A stretch of DNA of 64,000 nt from an uncultured Acidobacteriaceae bacterium (GTDB taxonomy: Bacteria > Acidobacteriota > Terriglobia > Terriglobales > Acidobacteriaceae), in NCBI GenBank assembly GCA_903849645.1, contig CAINJJ010000030.1, forward strand, positions 124,001 to 188,000. The letters run 5' to 3'. Positions 34,856-43,975 of this stretch are shown piece after piece; position 1 is the first letter of the stretch; each line of letters starts with the position of its first letter. The notes beneath the pieces were generated by a model that saw only the letters and a list, made by a program, of their open reading frames with translations, had not been told where the DNA came from and searched no databases. Both the position numbers and the translations under genes were made by a program.

Positions 34856-36757
34856 TTGCCGCAAGTTCACCGTCTGTTTGCCTGCGCGCTGATGGCGATA
34901 CTATCTGCCCAGCCGGCGCAGGTCGCGTCCCTCCCAGGGCCGGAAGAACTCCAGGCCCAAGGCGGCATGGGAAGCAATCCTGGCGGTTCAAAGCCTGTTT
35001 ATGACTCATTGAAGCGGCCGATCACAGCCGGCGGCTTTGTGGATTCCGGGCCAGTGGTCTTTGAGGATGGGACCAGGGCGGCGGGGCTCTCGGGCTGGAA
35101 CCATGTGATGGGCGCGGCGGACAAGAAGCTGATTATTGATACCAACGGGTCTGGCTTGGGGCTTATCGACTACGACAACGATGGCTGGCTGGACATCTAT
35201 CTGCTCAACGGTTCCACGTTCAACGCGCTGGACGGCAAGGAAGCGTCGCCCCATTCAGCCCTGTTCCACAACAACCACGACGGGACATTTACCGACGTGG
35301 CTGCCCAGGCGGGGGTGACCAACGACCGCTGGGGCTTTGGCGTGGCGATCGCCGACTATGACAACGACGGCTGGCCCGACATTTTCGTGTCCAATTACGG
35401 AAAGAACCGGCTCTACCGCAATAACCGCGATGGCACGTTTACCGACGTGGCCGAGAAGGCCGGCGTTACCCTCGGCAACTGGAGTGCGGGCGCCACCTGG
35501 GGCGACTATGACGGGGACGGGCGCCTGGACCTGTTTGTGACCGGCTATGTGCACTTTGACCGAGACAACCTGCCGTATGCCAGGACCAGGGCGGCGAGCA
35601 ACAATCTCTGCGAGTTTCGCGGGGTGCCCGTGATGTGCGGACCGCGCGGCCTGGAAAGCGAGCCCGATCACCTGTTCCACAACAATGGGGACGGAACATT
35701 TACCGACACCAGCGTGAAAGCGGGGGTAGCGGACCGCGTGAATCACTACTACGGCCTGACCCCTGTCTTTGTGGATGCGAACAACGATGGCAAGGTGGAC
35801 CTGGCGGTGGCCAACGACTCCACTCTGAGCTACCTGTTTCTCAATCGCGGGGATGGCACGTTTGAAGACGCCAGCCTGACCTCGGGTTTTGCGCTGAATG
35901 AAGACGGCCGGGAGGTGGCCGCGATGGGCATTGCCGTGGGCGACTACCTGAATAACGGCCTGCTGGACTTTGCCATCAGCGACTTCTCCGATGAGGCCAA
36001 GCTGCTGTTTCACAATGAGGGAGCAGCCGGTTTCAGCGAGGTCTCAATGCGTGCGGGCGTCGGCAAAAAATCAATCCCGTTCCTGAGTTGGGGGACCGGC
36101 TTTCTGGACTACGACAACGACAGTTGGCTGGATCTGATGTTTGTCAACGGGCACATCTACCCGGCGGCCGACAAGGAGGATTGGGGAACCTCGTATGCGC
36201 AGCGGACCCTGCTGTTCCGCAACACCCGCGACGGCAAGTTCGAGGAGGTTCCTCCGGTGAAAGGGTCGGGGATGGCCACGCTCATTTCGGGGCGCGGGGC
36301 GGCTTTTGGCGACCTGTTCAACAACGGCAAGATCGACGTGGTGATCAGTCCGGTCGACGGGCCTGCCTTGCTCCTGAAAAACGTAAACCCCGATCACCAT
36401 CATTGGGTGGAATTGAAGCTGGTGGGCGGACTCAAAAGCCCGCGCGACGCCGTGGGGGCGACGGTCTACCTGACGGCCAACGGGGTGCGCCAACGCCAGG
36501 ATGTGGTCAGCGGCGGCAGCTACGCCTCGACGAACGATCCGCGGCCTCACTTTGGCCTGGGCGACGCAACGGACGGCGGCACCGTTGAGATTCACTGGCC
36601 ATCCGGCGCCAGAGAGACGGTCAAGCTGCCGGCCGTTGACCGCATCTTCACCATAAGCGAAGGGAAAGGGATCACGGGGGCCCTGTGCGGCGGGCAGCCC
36701 TGCCCGGCCGCGATCCCGGCGGCCGCTGCGCCATCGACCCCAGGAGCCAGGCCATGA
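34856..36757 (+). CDS. Exported CRTAC1/ASPIC-UnbV family protein, copy 2
   Basis: A 633-residue paralogue of the preceding gene with the same order: signal peptide (LFACALMAILSAQPAQ), DYDNDGWLDIY-type calcium loops along a propeller, and a C-terminal ASPIC/UnbV domain (GATVYLTANGVRQRQDV, IHWPSGARETV). It ends with CGGQPC, like copy 1. The start is a TTG at 34856 with GGAGGAG five bases upstream. The spacing from copy 1 is 138 bp. Its stop overlaps the ATG of copy 3 by 4 bp (ATGA), so copies 2 and 3 are translated together. Confidence 0.88.
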   Translation: MPQVHRLFACALMAILSAQPAQVASLPGPEELQAQGGMGSNPGGSKPVYDSLKRPITAGGFVDSGPVVFEDGTRAAGLSGWNHVMGAADKKLIIDTNGSGLGLIDYDNDGWLDIYLLNGSTFNALDGKEASPHSALFHNNHDGTFTDVAAQAGVTNDRWGFGVAIADYDNDGWPDIFVSNYGKNRLYRNNRDGTFTDVAEKAGVTLGNWSAGATWGDYDGDGRLDLFVTGYVHFDRDNLPYARTRAASNNLCEFRGVPVMCGPRGLESEPDHLFHNNGDGTFTDTSVKAGVADRVNHYYGLTPVFVDANNDGKVDLAVANDSTLSYLFLNRGDGTFEDASLTSGFALNEDGREVAAMGIAVGDYLNNGLLDFAISDFSDEAKLLFHNEGAAGFSEVSMRAGVGKKSIPFLSWGTGFLDYDNDSWLDLMFVNGHIYPAADKEDWGTSYAQRTLLFRNTRDGKFEEVPPVKGSGMATLISGRGAAFGDLFNNGKIDVVISPVDGPALLLKNVNPDHHHWVELKLVGGLKSPRDAVGATVYLTANGVRQRQDVVSGGSYASTNDPRPHFGLGDATDGGTVEIHWPSGARETVKLPAVDRIFTISEGKGITGALCGGQPCPAAIPAAAAPSTPGARP

Positions 36758-38535
36758 GACCATCGCTCCCCGGCTCCATGAATCGGCTCCTGGCAATATT
36801 CCGCGTGGCCATTGCTTCGATGGCGGTCATCATGCCGGCGCAGTCTCCCCAACCCAGCCCGCAGGTCAGCAGCCAGGGCGCGGCCCAACCATCTGTGCCC
36901 GCCAGGTTTGTGGATGTGACCAGTAAGGCCGGTGTGCGCTTTGTCCACTATGCGCCCCACACCACGCGCAAATACCTGCTTGAGACGATGGGTTCCGGCG
37001 TGGCCCTGTTTGACTGCGACAACGACGGGCGGCTTGACCTCTACCTGGTCAACGGCGCGGGATATACAGACCCCACCCCGAAAGGGCATATCCCGGAGAA
37101 ATCCGGACCGGAGCACTGGAACCGCATGTACCGGCAGAAGGCCGATGGAAGCTTTGAGGACATGACCGAGAAGTCGGGGCTCAAGGGAGTCGGCTATGGC
37201 ATGGGCGTGGCGGTGGCCGACTATGACAACGACGGCTTTGAGGATGTTTTTGTAACCGCGTACGGGGGCAACCGCCTCTACCACAACAACGGCGACTGCA
37301 CCTTCTCTGACGTGACGGAAAAGGCCGGAGTTGGCGGCGGCGGCTGGTCGAGCTCTGCGGCGTGGGTGGACCTGGACAACGATGGCCTGCTCGACCTGGT
37401 GGTGACGCGCTATGTGACCTGGGACTGGGAGGACGTGTGGTGCGGCGAGCGGCGCGAGGGCTACCGCGGCATCTGTCATCCCGATGTCTTCCCGCCGATC
37501 GCCATGCTCGTGTACCACAATGACGGCAACGGCCATTTCACCGAAATGGCACGCAAGTTGGGCCTCGACAAGCCGGCCAAGGCGCTTGGGATCGCCACGG
37601 CGGACTACGACCGCGATGGGCGCATGGACCTGTTTATCGCCAACGACTCCATGCCGGAGTTTCTCTTTCACCAGAAGGCCGAGGGGAGTTTTGAAGAAGT
37701 AGGCCTGGAGTCGGAAGTGGCCGTCAACTCCGAAGGCCAGACGTATGCGGGCATGGGCGTCGACTTTGCGGATTATGACAACGACGGCTGGCCGGATATT
37801 GTCGTGACCGACCTTGCCAATCAGCGCTATGCCCTCTACCAGAACAACCGCGACGGAACCTTCAACTACGCCTCCCTGTCGAGCGGTCTAGGCTCCGCAT
37901 CGCAGAGTCACTCGGGCTGGGGCATGCGCTTCATGGACTACGACAACGATGGATGGAAGGACCTGCTGATTGCGCAGGGACACGATATGGATAACATCCA
38001 GGTGGTTTCTCCCATGCTTCGCTATCGCGAACCGATGATGCTGCTGCGCAATACCGGGAAGAAGTTCGTTGATGTCTCCTCGATCTCAGGCGACACCTTC
38101 CAGGAGACCTGGGTGGGCCGAGGCATGGCCATCGGCGATATTGACAACGACGGCCGCATCGACGCGGTGGTCAGCACCAACGGCGGCCCCGCGCATATTC
38201 TGCTCAACAGGACTGACACCGCGAACCACTGGATCACCTTGCGCCTGACCGGGCACACGAGCAACCGAGACGGCATCGGCGCTCAAGTCAGGGTGACGAC
38301 CGCTCAAGGGTCGCAGTGGGTTACGGCGACCACAGCGAGCAGCTATCTTTCCTCGAGCGATCCACGGGTTCATTTTGGTTTGGGCGCCAGTGCCCAGGTC
38401 CAAAGCATCGAGATCCGGTGGCCAAGCGGAATCGTGCAGACCCTCAGCGATTTGAAGGGCGACCGTCAGATTCAGGTGGATGAGCCGGAGCCAGCCAGCA
38501 TGGCGCACCCTGTGGGAAAGGCAACCCGGCCGTAA
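36754..38535 (+). CDS. Exported CRTAC1/ASPIC-UnbV family protein, copy 3
   Basis: A 593-residue paralogue with a signal peptide (about 10-30, LLAIFRVAIASMAVIMPAQ) and FG-GAP repeats (FDCDNDGRLDLY, DYDNDGFEDVF, DYDNDGWPDIV, DYDNDGWKDLL). The ASPIC/UnbV end is GAQVRVTTAQGSQWV and IRWPSGIVQTL. It is more divergent than copies 1 and 2 and lacks their final CGGxPC pair. The ATG at 36754 overlaps the preceding stop, with AGGAG eight bases upstream. The coupling shows that the three proteins are meant to be made together. A polysaccharide- or glycan-binding role is an inference. Confidence 0.87.
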   Translation: MRPSLPGSMNRLLAIFRVAIASMAVIMPAQSPQPSPQVSSQGAAQPSVPARFVDVTSKAGVRFVHYAPHTTRKYLLETMGSGVALFDCDNDGRLDLYLVNGAGYTDPTPKGHIPEKSGPEHWNRMYRQKADGSFEDMTEKSGLKGVGYGMGVAVADYDNDGFEDVFVTAYGGNRLYHNNGDCTFSDVTEKAGVGGGGWSSSAAWVDLDNDGLLDLVVTRYVTWDWEDVWCGERREGYRGICHPDVFPPIAMLVYHNDGNGHFTEMARKLGLDKPAKALGIATADYDRDGRMDLFIANDSMPEFLFHQKAEGSFEEVGLESEVAVNSEGQTYAGMGVDFADYDNDGWPDIVVTDLANQRYALYQNNRDGTFNYASLSSGLGSASQSHSGWGMRFMDYDNDGWKDLLIAQGHDMDNIQVVSPMLRYREPMMLLRNTGKKFVDVSSISGDTFQETWVGRGMAIGDIDNDGRIDAVVSTNGGPAHILLNRTDTANHWITLRLTGHTSNRDGIGAQVRVTTAQGSQWVTATTASSYLSSSDPRVHFGLGASAQVQSIEIRWPSGIVQTLSDLKGDRQIQVDEPEPASMAHPVGKATRP

Positions 38536-38772
38536 GGCGCGGGAGAGTTGCATGAGCCCGCCGGCATAGCTTTCCGCGGGATGCCTGTTGCCGTCCGCCA
38601 TGGGTGGCGCAGCCGGAGCAATTTTCCGCAACTACCATTTTTGTCAATGGCATGCAGTGTTCCGTCTGAACAGGCTTTAGGAGTCTGGACCGGCTTCATG
38701 AGGAAGAGAAACCTCCCGCGGGGATAGTTTTCGAATGCCGGGGTAACTGGAGAGCACTGCCCAATAATTCTC

Positions 38773-38802
38773 TTGACATTCGAGTGATTGCGAAGCTAGA
38801 GT
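38773..38802 (+). promoter_or_regulatory. Sigma-70-type promoter of the TonB receptor gene
   Basis: A perfect TTGACA (38773-38778), an 18-bp spacer, and TAGAGT (38797-38802, four of six). Transcription would start at about 38808-38810, immediately before the first LacI-type operator. Confidence 0.6.
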
Positions 38803-38810
38803 CCACACTA

Positions 38811-38824
38811 CGGAAACGGTTCCA
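38811..38824 (+). promoter_or_regulatory. LacI-family operator 1
   Basis: CGGAAACGGTTCCA, an imperfect palindrome centred on CG between 38817 and 38818. It fits the general LacI/GalR consensus TGNAANCGNTTNCA at all but one defined position. It lies at about +2 to +15 of the predicted transcript, where a bound repressor would block initiation or early elongation. Confidence 0.65.
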
Positions 38825-38832
38825 CTGCGAGA

Positions 38833-38846
38833 TGGTATCGATTCCA
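38833..38846 (+). promoter_or_regulatory. LacI-family operator 2
   Basis: TGGTATCGATTCCA, a palindrome with one mismatched pair centred on CG between 38839 and 38840. It differs from the consensus at one defined position (T for A). Its centre is 22 bp from the centre of operator 1, two turns of the helix, so dimers bound at both would lie on the same face. Confidence 0.65.
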
Positions 38847-38938
38847 TTTGCCACACACAGGCCGGTCAACATTCCCCTTGTTGCCCCAATCCGAAATAGC
38901 AATTTCCATCAGAATGGCCAACCATTTAAGGAGAACCA

Positions 38939-41900
38939 GTGAGACAGACACCCCCCTATCAGGAGCGCTCTCAGTTGTCTCGACCCATCCCATCGATTGC
39001 TTTCGCGCTTGCGCTTGCAATCATGGTGCTGGTGTCGTTGACACCCAGGGCCGCATTCGCGCAGGCCAGCGCCGGCATCACGGGCACAATCACCGACACA
39101 AGCGGCGCCGTCATCTCCTCTGCCCGCCTAACCATCACAAACGAAGGAACTTCGGTCGTTGACCATACGGTGACCAGCAGTTCGGGAACGTACTCCTTCA
39201 AGGGCGTATTGCCGGGAAGATATACCGTCTCGGTTGAAGCCCAGGGGTTCAAGAAGGGAATTCAGAAGGGCGTGACGGTCGAGGTCAGCACCACGGCCAC
39301 AATCGACTTCAACCTTACGCCCGGCGCGGCAAACGAAACCGTCCAGGTGACCGCCGACCAGATCGCGTTGAACACAACTCAGCCGGAACTGGGCAGCACG
39401 CTCGAGCCTGAAGTGGTGGCGGCATTGCCTGAAGAAGTATCGGGCCGCGGCCGCCAGATTGATCAACTGCAGTTCCTGGCCCCCGGAACGACGGGCAGCA
39501 CCTTCTCCCATCGCATCAGCGGCGGCGTCGACTTCGAGCAGGAGATCATCTACAACGGCATCCCGGCTCCGCAGCCTGAGACCGAAGGGTACACGACCAA
39601 CTTCAATCCGCCCTTCGACCTGGTGCAGGAGTATCGCGTCGAGCGTTCCACGTTTTCCGCGCAGTACGGCCTTGGGCAGGGCGCGCTGACCTATCAGATG
39701 AAGTCGGGTACAAACAGCTACCATGGCAATGCGTTTGAAATCAACCGCAACAGTTTCTTTGACTCGGTGGGCTTCTTCAACGGCCCGGCGTGGAATTCGG
39801 CCAATACCAGAAACAAGCCGCCGGTAGATCACGAAAACAACTACGGATTCAGCATTGGCGGGCCCATCCGCATCCCCCACATCTACGACGGGCGCAACAA
39901 GACATTTGGCCACTACAGCCAGGAATGGTACAAGCAGAACAACGAAAACACGAATCAAGGCACGGTGCCGACCAAGCTGGAAAAGGGGCTTGGCTCCACA
40001 GGCGACTTCGATTTCAGTGACTTCCAGGGGATCGACCCTGTTACGCAGAAAGTGGTAGTGATCCCCATCTATGACCCGCTCACTGGACAGCAGTTCCAAT
40101 GCAATGGCGTTCTCAACGTGATCTGCAAGAATCGCGTGAGTCCCCTTGCCCAGAGCTTGCTTCAGTTCATTCCAGATCCCGACAATTCCGGCTCCGGTGT
40201 CGGAGGGTTGGACAGCAACAAGAACTTCGTGCCCTTTATCAACCCCACCATCCAACACAACTGGGGCTTTACCCTCGACCAGACGCTGACGCCGACCCAG
40301 AGCCTGCACTATGCCCAGTGGCGCAACACCCTCCACAACGACGGGTTTGACCAGGCGCCGATTGTGCCCTACACAAATCCGCTCGGAAGCCTGAGGTCTT
40401 ACCCGTACATTGGCAGCGTGTTCCTGCTCAACTACACCAACGCCATCAATCCCCACCTGGTCATGACGGCTGGGTTTGGATGGATTGGCGAAATCAACAA
40501 CCAGTTCAACCTCAACAAGTTCGCTCCCAAGCCCTCTTACGTGGGAGTGCTCAACGAGGACATCTTCCCCTCCATCACCTTTGACGGCAACCACACGCCC
40601 ACCAGTTGGGGCACCGGCGGCTCAAACTCAGGCTCGGTCAACCGCAAACTGGGCGTCGCCATCGTGAACAACTGGCTATGGACGAAAGGCCGCAACACCT
40701 TCAACATCGGGTGGGAGTTCCGCCGCTCCTTGCAGGACGACAACGAAGAGCAGACCGAGGGCGGTCACTTTGCCTTCAGCCATAAGCAAACATCGATCCA
40801 CAACCCCAACGATCCCGCCTTTGGCGGGTACGGCAGTGCATTCGCCAGCTTCCTTCTGGGCCTTCCGGATTCGGAAGACCGCAGCAACTCCCAGGAACTG
40901 CGCCTGCGCAACTACGATCTGTCGCCCTATGTCCAGGACGACATCAAGCTATCGCCGAAGCTGACACTGAACGTCGGCCTTCGTTGGGACATTCAGGCGC
41001 CATTCACTGAAGCAAAAGACCTGATCGTCTTCTTTGATCCCTCGAGGACAGATCCGGCGGCCATCGGCCCCAACGGTCCTATTGCCGGAGGCGCCAACAA
41101 GTTTGGCAACTGCACCGGATGCGCGGGATACACCCACGCCGATACCCATTACGGCCATGTCGGACCTCGCCTGGGCTTTGCCTACAAACTGAACAACAAG
41201 ACAGTGGTGCAGGGCGGTTTGGATATCGCCTTCCTGAATGGCGGAGCGTATGAGTACGGCACCAGCAAGGTCGCCGTCAACTACAGCAACCTGCTGACTG
41301 GCCAGTTCCATCGCGCCAGTTCCAACACCTACACCTCCGCACCGGGCAACTGGGACGCCAACCCCATCCCTGCCACCAACCCCACGCCGTTCACCGCGGG
41401 CCTCGGCGGAGGCAACCAGATCAACGCCTTCGACAAGAAGAAGGACGGCTACGCTCCCTATAGCGAGCAGTGGAACCTCAACCTGCAGCGCGAGCTGCCC
41501 TACAGCATGTTCATCACGGCTGCCTTTGTGGGCAACCGCGTCATTCACCTGCCCAGCCAGAACAACCGCATCGACCAGATGGATCCGAAGTTCGATGCGC
41601 AGTACGGAAACGTGCAGAGCCCTTGCCAGGCCCCTGGCACCTCGGTGCTGGCCGATACATTCGGACCGGGCGGGTGCGCTGAACAGGATGGCTTCACTCT
41701 GCCCTATGCCAGCTATGTGCAGGACTTCGGCGGATCAGCGACGGTTGCCCAGGCGCTGGTGCCCTATCCACAGTACAACTACATCTTCAACAACTTTGAA
41801 GGCTACGGCACGACCTACTACCAGTCAGCCCAGATTGAAGTGGAAAAGCGCTTCTCCAGCGGTCTTTCCTTCCTGGCCGGCTACACCCTGTCGCGCCTGA

Positions 41901-42580
41901 TGGACAACACCAGCAGCGGTTTCTCCAGCTTTACCTCTGGCGGAATCAACAAGTACAACCAGAAGCCCGAGTGGGCGGTCTCCAACTCCGATGAGCCGCA
42001 GACTCTCAAAGTCAGCGGAACCTACGAACTGCCCATCGGCCCCGGCAAGAAGTACCTGAACAATCACATAGCAGGCAACGTTGCCGGAGGATGGCAGGTT
42101 GGCTGGATTCTGGACTATGAGTCAGGAACGGCATTCGGCGTGGGCGAAAGCGGGTCACCCTTCCCCAACGGCTTCAATCGTCCCAACCGCAACAGTTCGG
42201 TCGGTCTCAGTACCGCTTCCTACAGCAAGGTGCGCGACTACTTCACCAAGAACAATGGGCAGGGACCTGGCGCGCAGATGTTCAATGCTGGAGCCTTCAC
42301 CACCACAACAACGCAATACGTGATCGGCAACGCCATCCGGAACTACTCGGAACTCAGAAGCCCGCCGCTCCTGATGGAAAGCCTGAATGCCAGGAAGCAC
42401 TTCTACCTCGGAGAGCACCTCCAGGGCATTCTCACGCTGGACTACTTCAACGCATTCAATCGAACGCAGTTCAACGGCCCGGATACCAACGCAAGCGATG
42501 GCTCGTTCGGACAGGCCAGTTCCAAGGGCTCGAACATCAGCAACCGCCAGGGCCAGGTGAAATTCCAACTGGAGTTCTAA
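38939..42580 (+). CDS. Oar-like TonB-dependent receptor with carboxypeptidase-regulatory domain
   Basis: A 1,213-residue outer-membrane receptor. A signal peptide (about 18-42, FALALAIMVLVSLTPRAAFAQ) is followed by an Ig-like carboxypeptidase-regulatory domain (about 45-130, TGTITDTSGAVISSARLTITN). A plug domain and a beta-barrel come next, ending in Phe (KFQLEF), as expected for Omp insertion. The group is known as Oar-like or CarbopepD_reg TBDR and is much enlarged in Acidobacteriota. The GTG start has AAGGAG five bases upstream. Tandem LacI-type operators control its promoter, so expression is probably induced by its ligand or a breakdown product. No TonB box was pinned down by eye. Confidence 0.92.
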   Translation: MRQTPPYQERSQLSRPIPSIAFALALAIMVLVSLTPRAAFAQASAGITGTITDTSGAVISSARLTITNEGTSVVDHTVTSSSGTYSFKGVLPGRYTVSVEAQGFKKGIQKGVTVEVSTTATIDFNLTPGAANETVQVTADQIALNTTQPELGSTLEPEVVAALPEEVSGRGRQIDQLQFLAPGTTGSTFSHRISGGVDFEQEIIYNGIPAPQPETEGYTTNFNPPFDLVQEYRVERSTFSAQYGLGQGALTYQMKSGTNSYHGNAFEINRNSFFDSVGFFNGPAWNSANTRNKPPVDHENNYGFSIGGPIRIPHIYDGRNKTFGHYSQEWYKQNNENTNQGTVPTKLEKGLGSTGDFDFSDFQGIDPVTQKVVVIPIYDPLTGQQFQCNGVLNVICKNRVSPLAQSLLQFIPDPDNSGSGVGGLDSNKNFVPFINPTIQHNWGFTLDQTLTPTQSLHYAQWRNTLHNDGFDQAPIVPYTNPLGSLRSYPYIGSVFLLNYTNAINPHLVMTAGFGWIGEINNQFNLNKFAPKPSYVGVLNEDIFPSITFDGNHTPTSWGTGGSNSGSVNRKLGVAIVNNWLWTKGRNTFNIGWEFRRSLQDDNEEQTEGGHFAFSHKQTSIHNPNDPAFGGYGSAFASFLLGLPDSEDRSNSQELRLRNYDLSPYVQDDIKLSPKLTLNVGLRWDIQAPFTEAKDLIVFFDPSRTDPAAIGPNGPIAGGANKFGNCTGCAGYTHADTHYGHVGPRLGFAYKLNNKTVVQGGLDIAFLNGGAYEYGTSKVAVNYSNLLTGQFHRASSNTYTSAPGNWDANPIPATNPTPFTAGLGGGNQINAFDKKKDGYAPYSEQWNLNLQRELPYSMFITAAFVGNRVIHLPSQNNRIDQMDPKFDAQYGNVQSPCQAPGTSVLADTFGPGGCAEQDGFTLPYASYVQDFGGSATVAQALVPYPQYNYIFNNFEGYGTTYYQSAQIEVEKRFSSGLSFLAGYTLSRLMDNTSSGFSSFTSGGINKYNQKPEWAVSNSDEPQTLKVSGTYELPIGPGKKYLNNHIAGNVAGGWQVGWILDYESGTAFGVGESGSPFPNGFNRPNRNSSVGLSTASYSKVRDYFTKNNGQGPGAQMFNAGAFTTTTTQYVIGNAIRNYSELRSPPLLMESLNARKHFYLGEHLQGILTLDYFNAFNRTQFNGPDTNASDGSFGQASSKGSNISNRQGQVKFQLEF

Positions 42581-42636
42581 CGCATCCGGGGAAAACCCGG
42601 ATCATGCATTGCACAATTGCAGGTCAATCCCCTTCG

Positions 42637-42666
42637 CCGGGCTGCCCAATCGCAGCCCGGCTTTTT
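42637..42666 (+). terminator. Rho-independent terminator of the TonB receptor gene
   Basis: Perfect 9-bp stem CCGGGCTGC/GCAGCCCGG (42637-42645 and 42652-42660), 6-nt loop, then CTTTTT. Placed 56 bp after the receptor stop. It separates the receptor transcript from the TPR genes. Confidence 0.85.
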
Positions 42667-42770
42667 CAGGTTCATGGCGTCACACTTGCCTTTGAATTGA
42701 GGCCATGCCTGCCGTGCCCTTCCAGTCCCTGATCTCTGCGCTGCTCCGTTTTGTGCAGATGAGATTCAGC

Positions 42771-42776
42771 TATAAT
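42771..42776 (+). promoter_or_regulatory. Perfect -10 hexamer directly before the first TPR gene
   Basis: TATAAT at 42771-42776; a -35 match upstream is weak (TTTTGT around 42749). The start point would be near 42783, only 2 nt before the ATG at 42785, so the transcript would be leaderless or nearly so. No ribosome site is seen before the ATG. Confidence 0.5.
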
Positions 42777-42784
42777 CACACATC

Positions 42785-43975
42785 ATGACCAAGGGCCGAT
42801 CTACTTCGTTATTCCACTGGACCCTGCATTTCCTTGCTGCCTGGATGCTATTCTTCGCGGCAACCGGACCGCTCGCGAGCCAGGAGAGCGATGAGGTTAC
42901 GCCCGAGGTGCAGCAGTTGTATGCGCAGGCCAAAGCGGCCCAGAAGCAGGGCGACGAAGCGGCGGCCATCCAGAAGTATCGCGCCATGATCAAGCTTGCG
43001 CCGCATCTGGCGGCGGCCTATAACAACCTGGGCATGCTCTACTTCAACAGGCATGAGTATGAACGCGCCGCCGAGGTGCTCAAGCGTGGCCTGGAACTTC
43101 ATCCCGATATGCCCACCGCTTCCGCGATGCTCGGGATGAGTTACTTTCAACTTGGCGCGAATGAGAAGGCCGAGCCTCTTCTGCGGGAGGCGCTGCGCGC
43201 CAATCCGGCGGATGACAATGTGCAGATGATCCTGGCGCACATCCTGATCAATCTGAAGAAGTACGCAGAGGCTGCATCGCAACTGCGTAACTTTCTGGAG
43301 CGGAACCCGAAGAATCAGGAAGCATGGTATCTGCTAGGCAAGAGCTATCTTCAACTCTCAGAAGACGCGCTCAAGAAGATCAACGAGATTGATCCGGGTT
43401 CAGTGGTAGCGCATGAGATTGCCGGAGAGATCGATGAGAGCATGCACAACTACGATGTTGCTCTCGTGGAATACAAGAAGGCGGTCGATATGGCGCCGCA
43501 ACAGCCTGGAACTCATTTGCACATGGCAAACGCCTACTGGCTAACCGGCAAATGGGAGTCAGCGCAGGCGGAGTTCATGGCCGAGCTGGCCAACGATCCA
43601 AACAATTGCACCGCGCACTGGAAGCTCGCCAACGCGATGCTTGAGGCCAACGACTCCAGCGAGGAAGCGCTGACGGAGTTGAACCTTTCAATTGAGCACT
43701 GCCCTGCGTTGATGCAGGCCCGCGTGGACCGCGCCCGCGCGCTCATACGGCTGGGGAAGCAGACGGACGCATTGCCCGACCTGCTGATGGCCGTCAAGGA
43801 TAGCCCGGCCGAGCCGACGATTCACTTTCTCCTGGCCGCCGTTTACAGAGTGCAAGGCAACACGGCAGGGGTGCAGCAGGAGATGCAGACCTATAGCCGG
43901 CTGCAGAGAGAGGCAAGTGAAGCGGTGGCGGGACAAGCAAATGATGCCAATACGATCAAGAACGCTGCTCACTAG
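42785..43975 (+). CDS. Exported TPR-repeat protein 1
   Basis: A 396-residue protein with a signal peptide (about 10-32, WTLHFLAAWMLFFAATGPLAS) followed by a chain of tetratricopeptide repeats, for example AAAYNNLGMLYFNRHEYERAAEVLKRGLELHP and AWYLLGKSYLQLSEDALKKI. Such helical solenoids bind partner proteins, probably in the periplasm. No enzyme domain is present. It follows the receptor terminator and has its own TATAAT box, and its last 35 bases overlap TPR gene 2. By context it may bind the receptor or CRTAC1 proteins; this is not shown by the sequence. Confidence 0.85.
   Translation: MTKGRSTSLFHWTLHFLAAWMLFFAATGPLASQESDEVTPEVQQLYAQAKAAQKQGDEAAAIQKYRAMIKLAPHLAAAYNNLGMLYFNRHEYERAAEVLKRGLELHPDMPTASAMLGMSYFQLGANEKAEPLLREALRANPADDNVQMILAHILINLKKYAEAASQLRNFLERNPKNQEAWYLLGKSYLQLSEDALKKINEIDPGSVVAHEIAGEIDESMHNYDVALVEYKKAVDMAPQQPGTHLHMANAYWLTGKWESAQAEFMAELANDPNNCTAHWKLANAMLEANDSSEEALTELNLSIEHCPALMQARVDRARALIRLGKQTDALPDLLMAVKDSPAEPTIHFLLAAVYRVQGNTAGVQQEMQTYSRLQREASEAVAGQANDANTIKNAAH

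Larger units (their letters stand above)
38536..38938. other. 403-bp regulatory gap before the TonB receptor
   Basis: Contains a good promoter and two LacI-type operators described separately, and a 5' leader of about 130 nt. A short CCATT/AATGG hairpin (around 38636-38651) is too weak to call a terminator for the CRTAC1 genes. No reading frame looks coding. The receptor ribosome site AAGGAG lies at 38928-38933. Confidence 0.6.
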
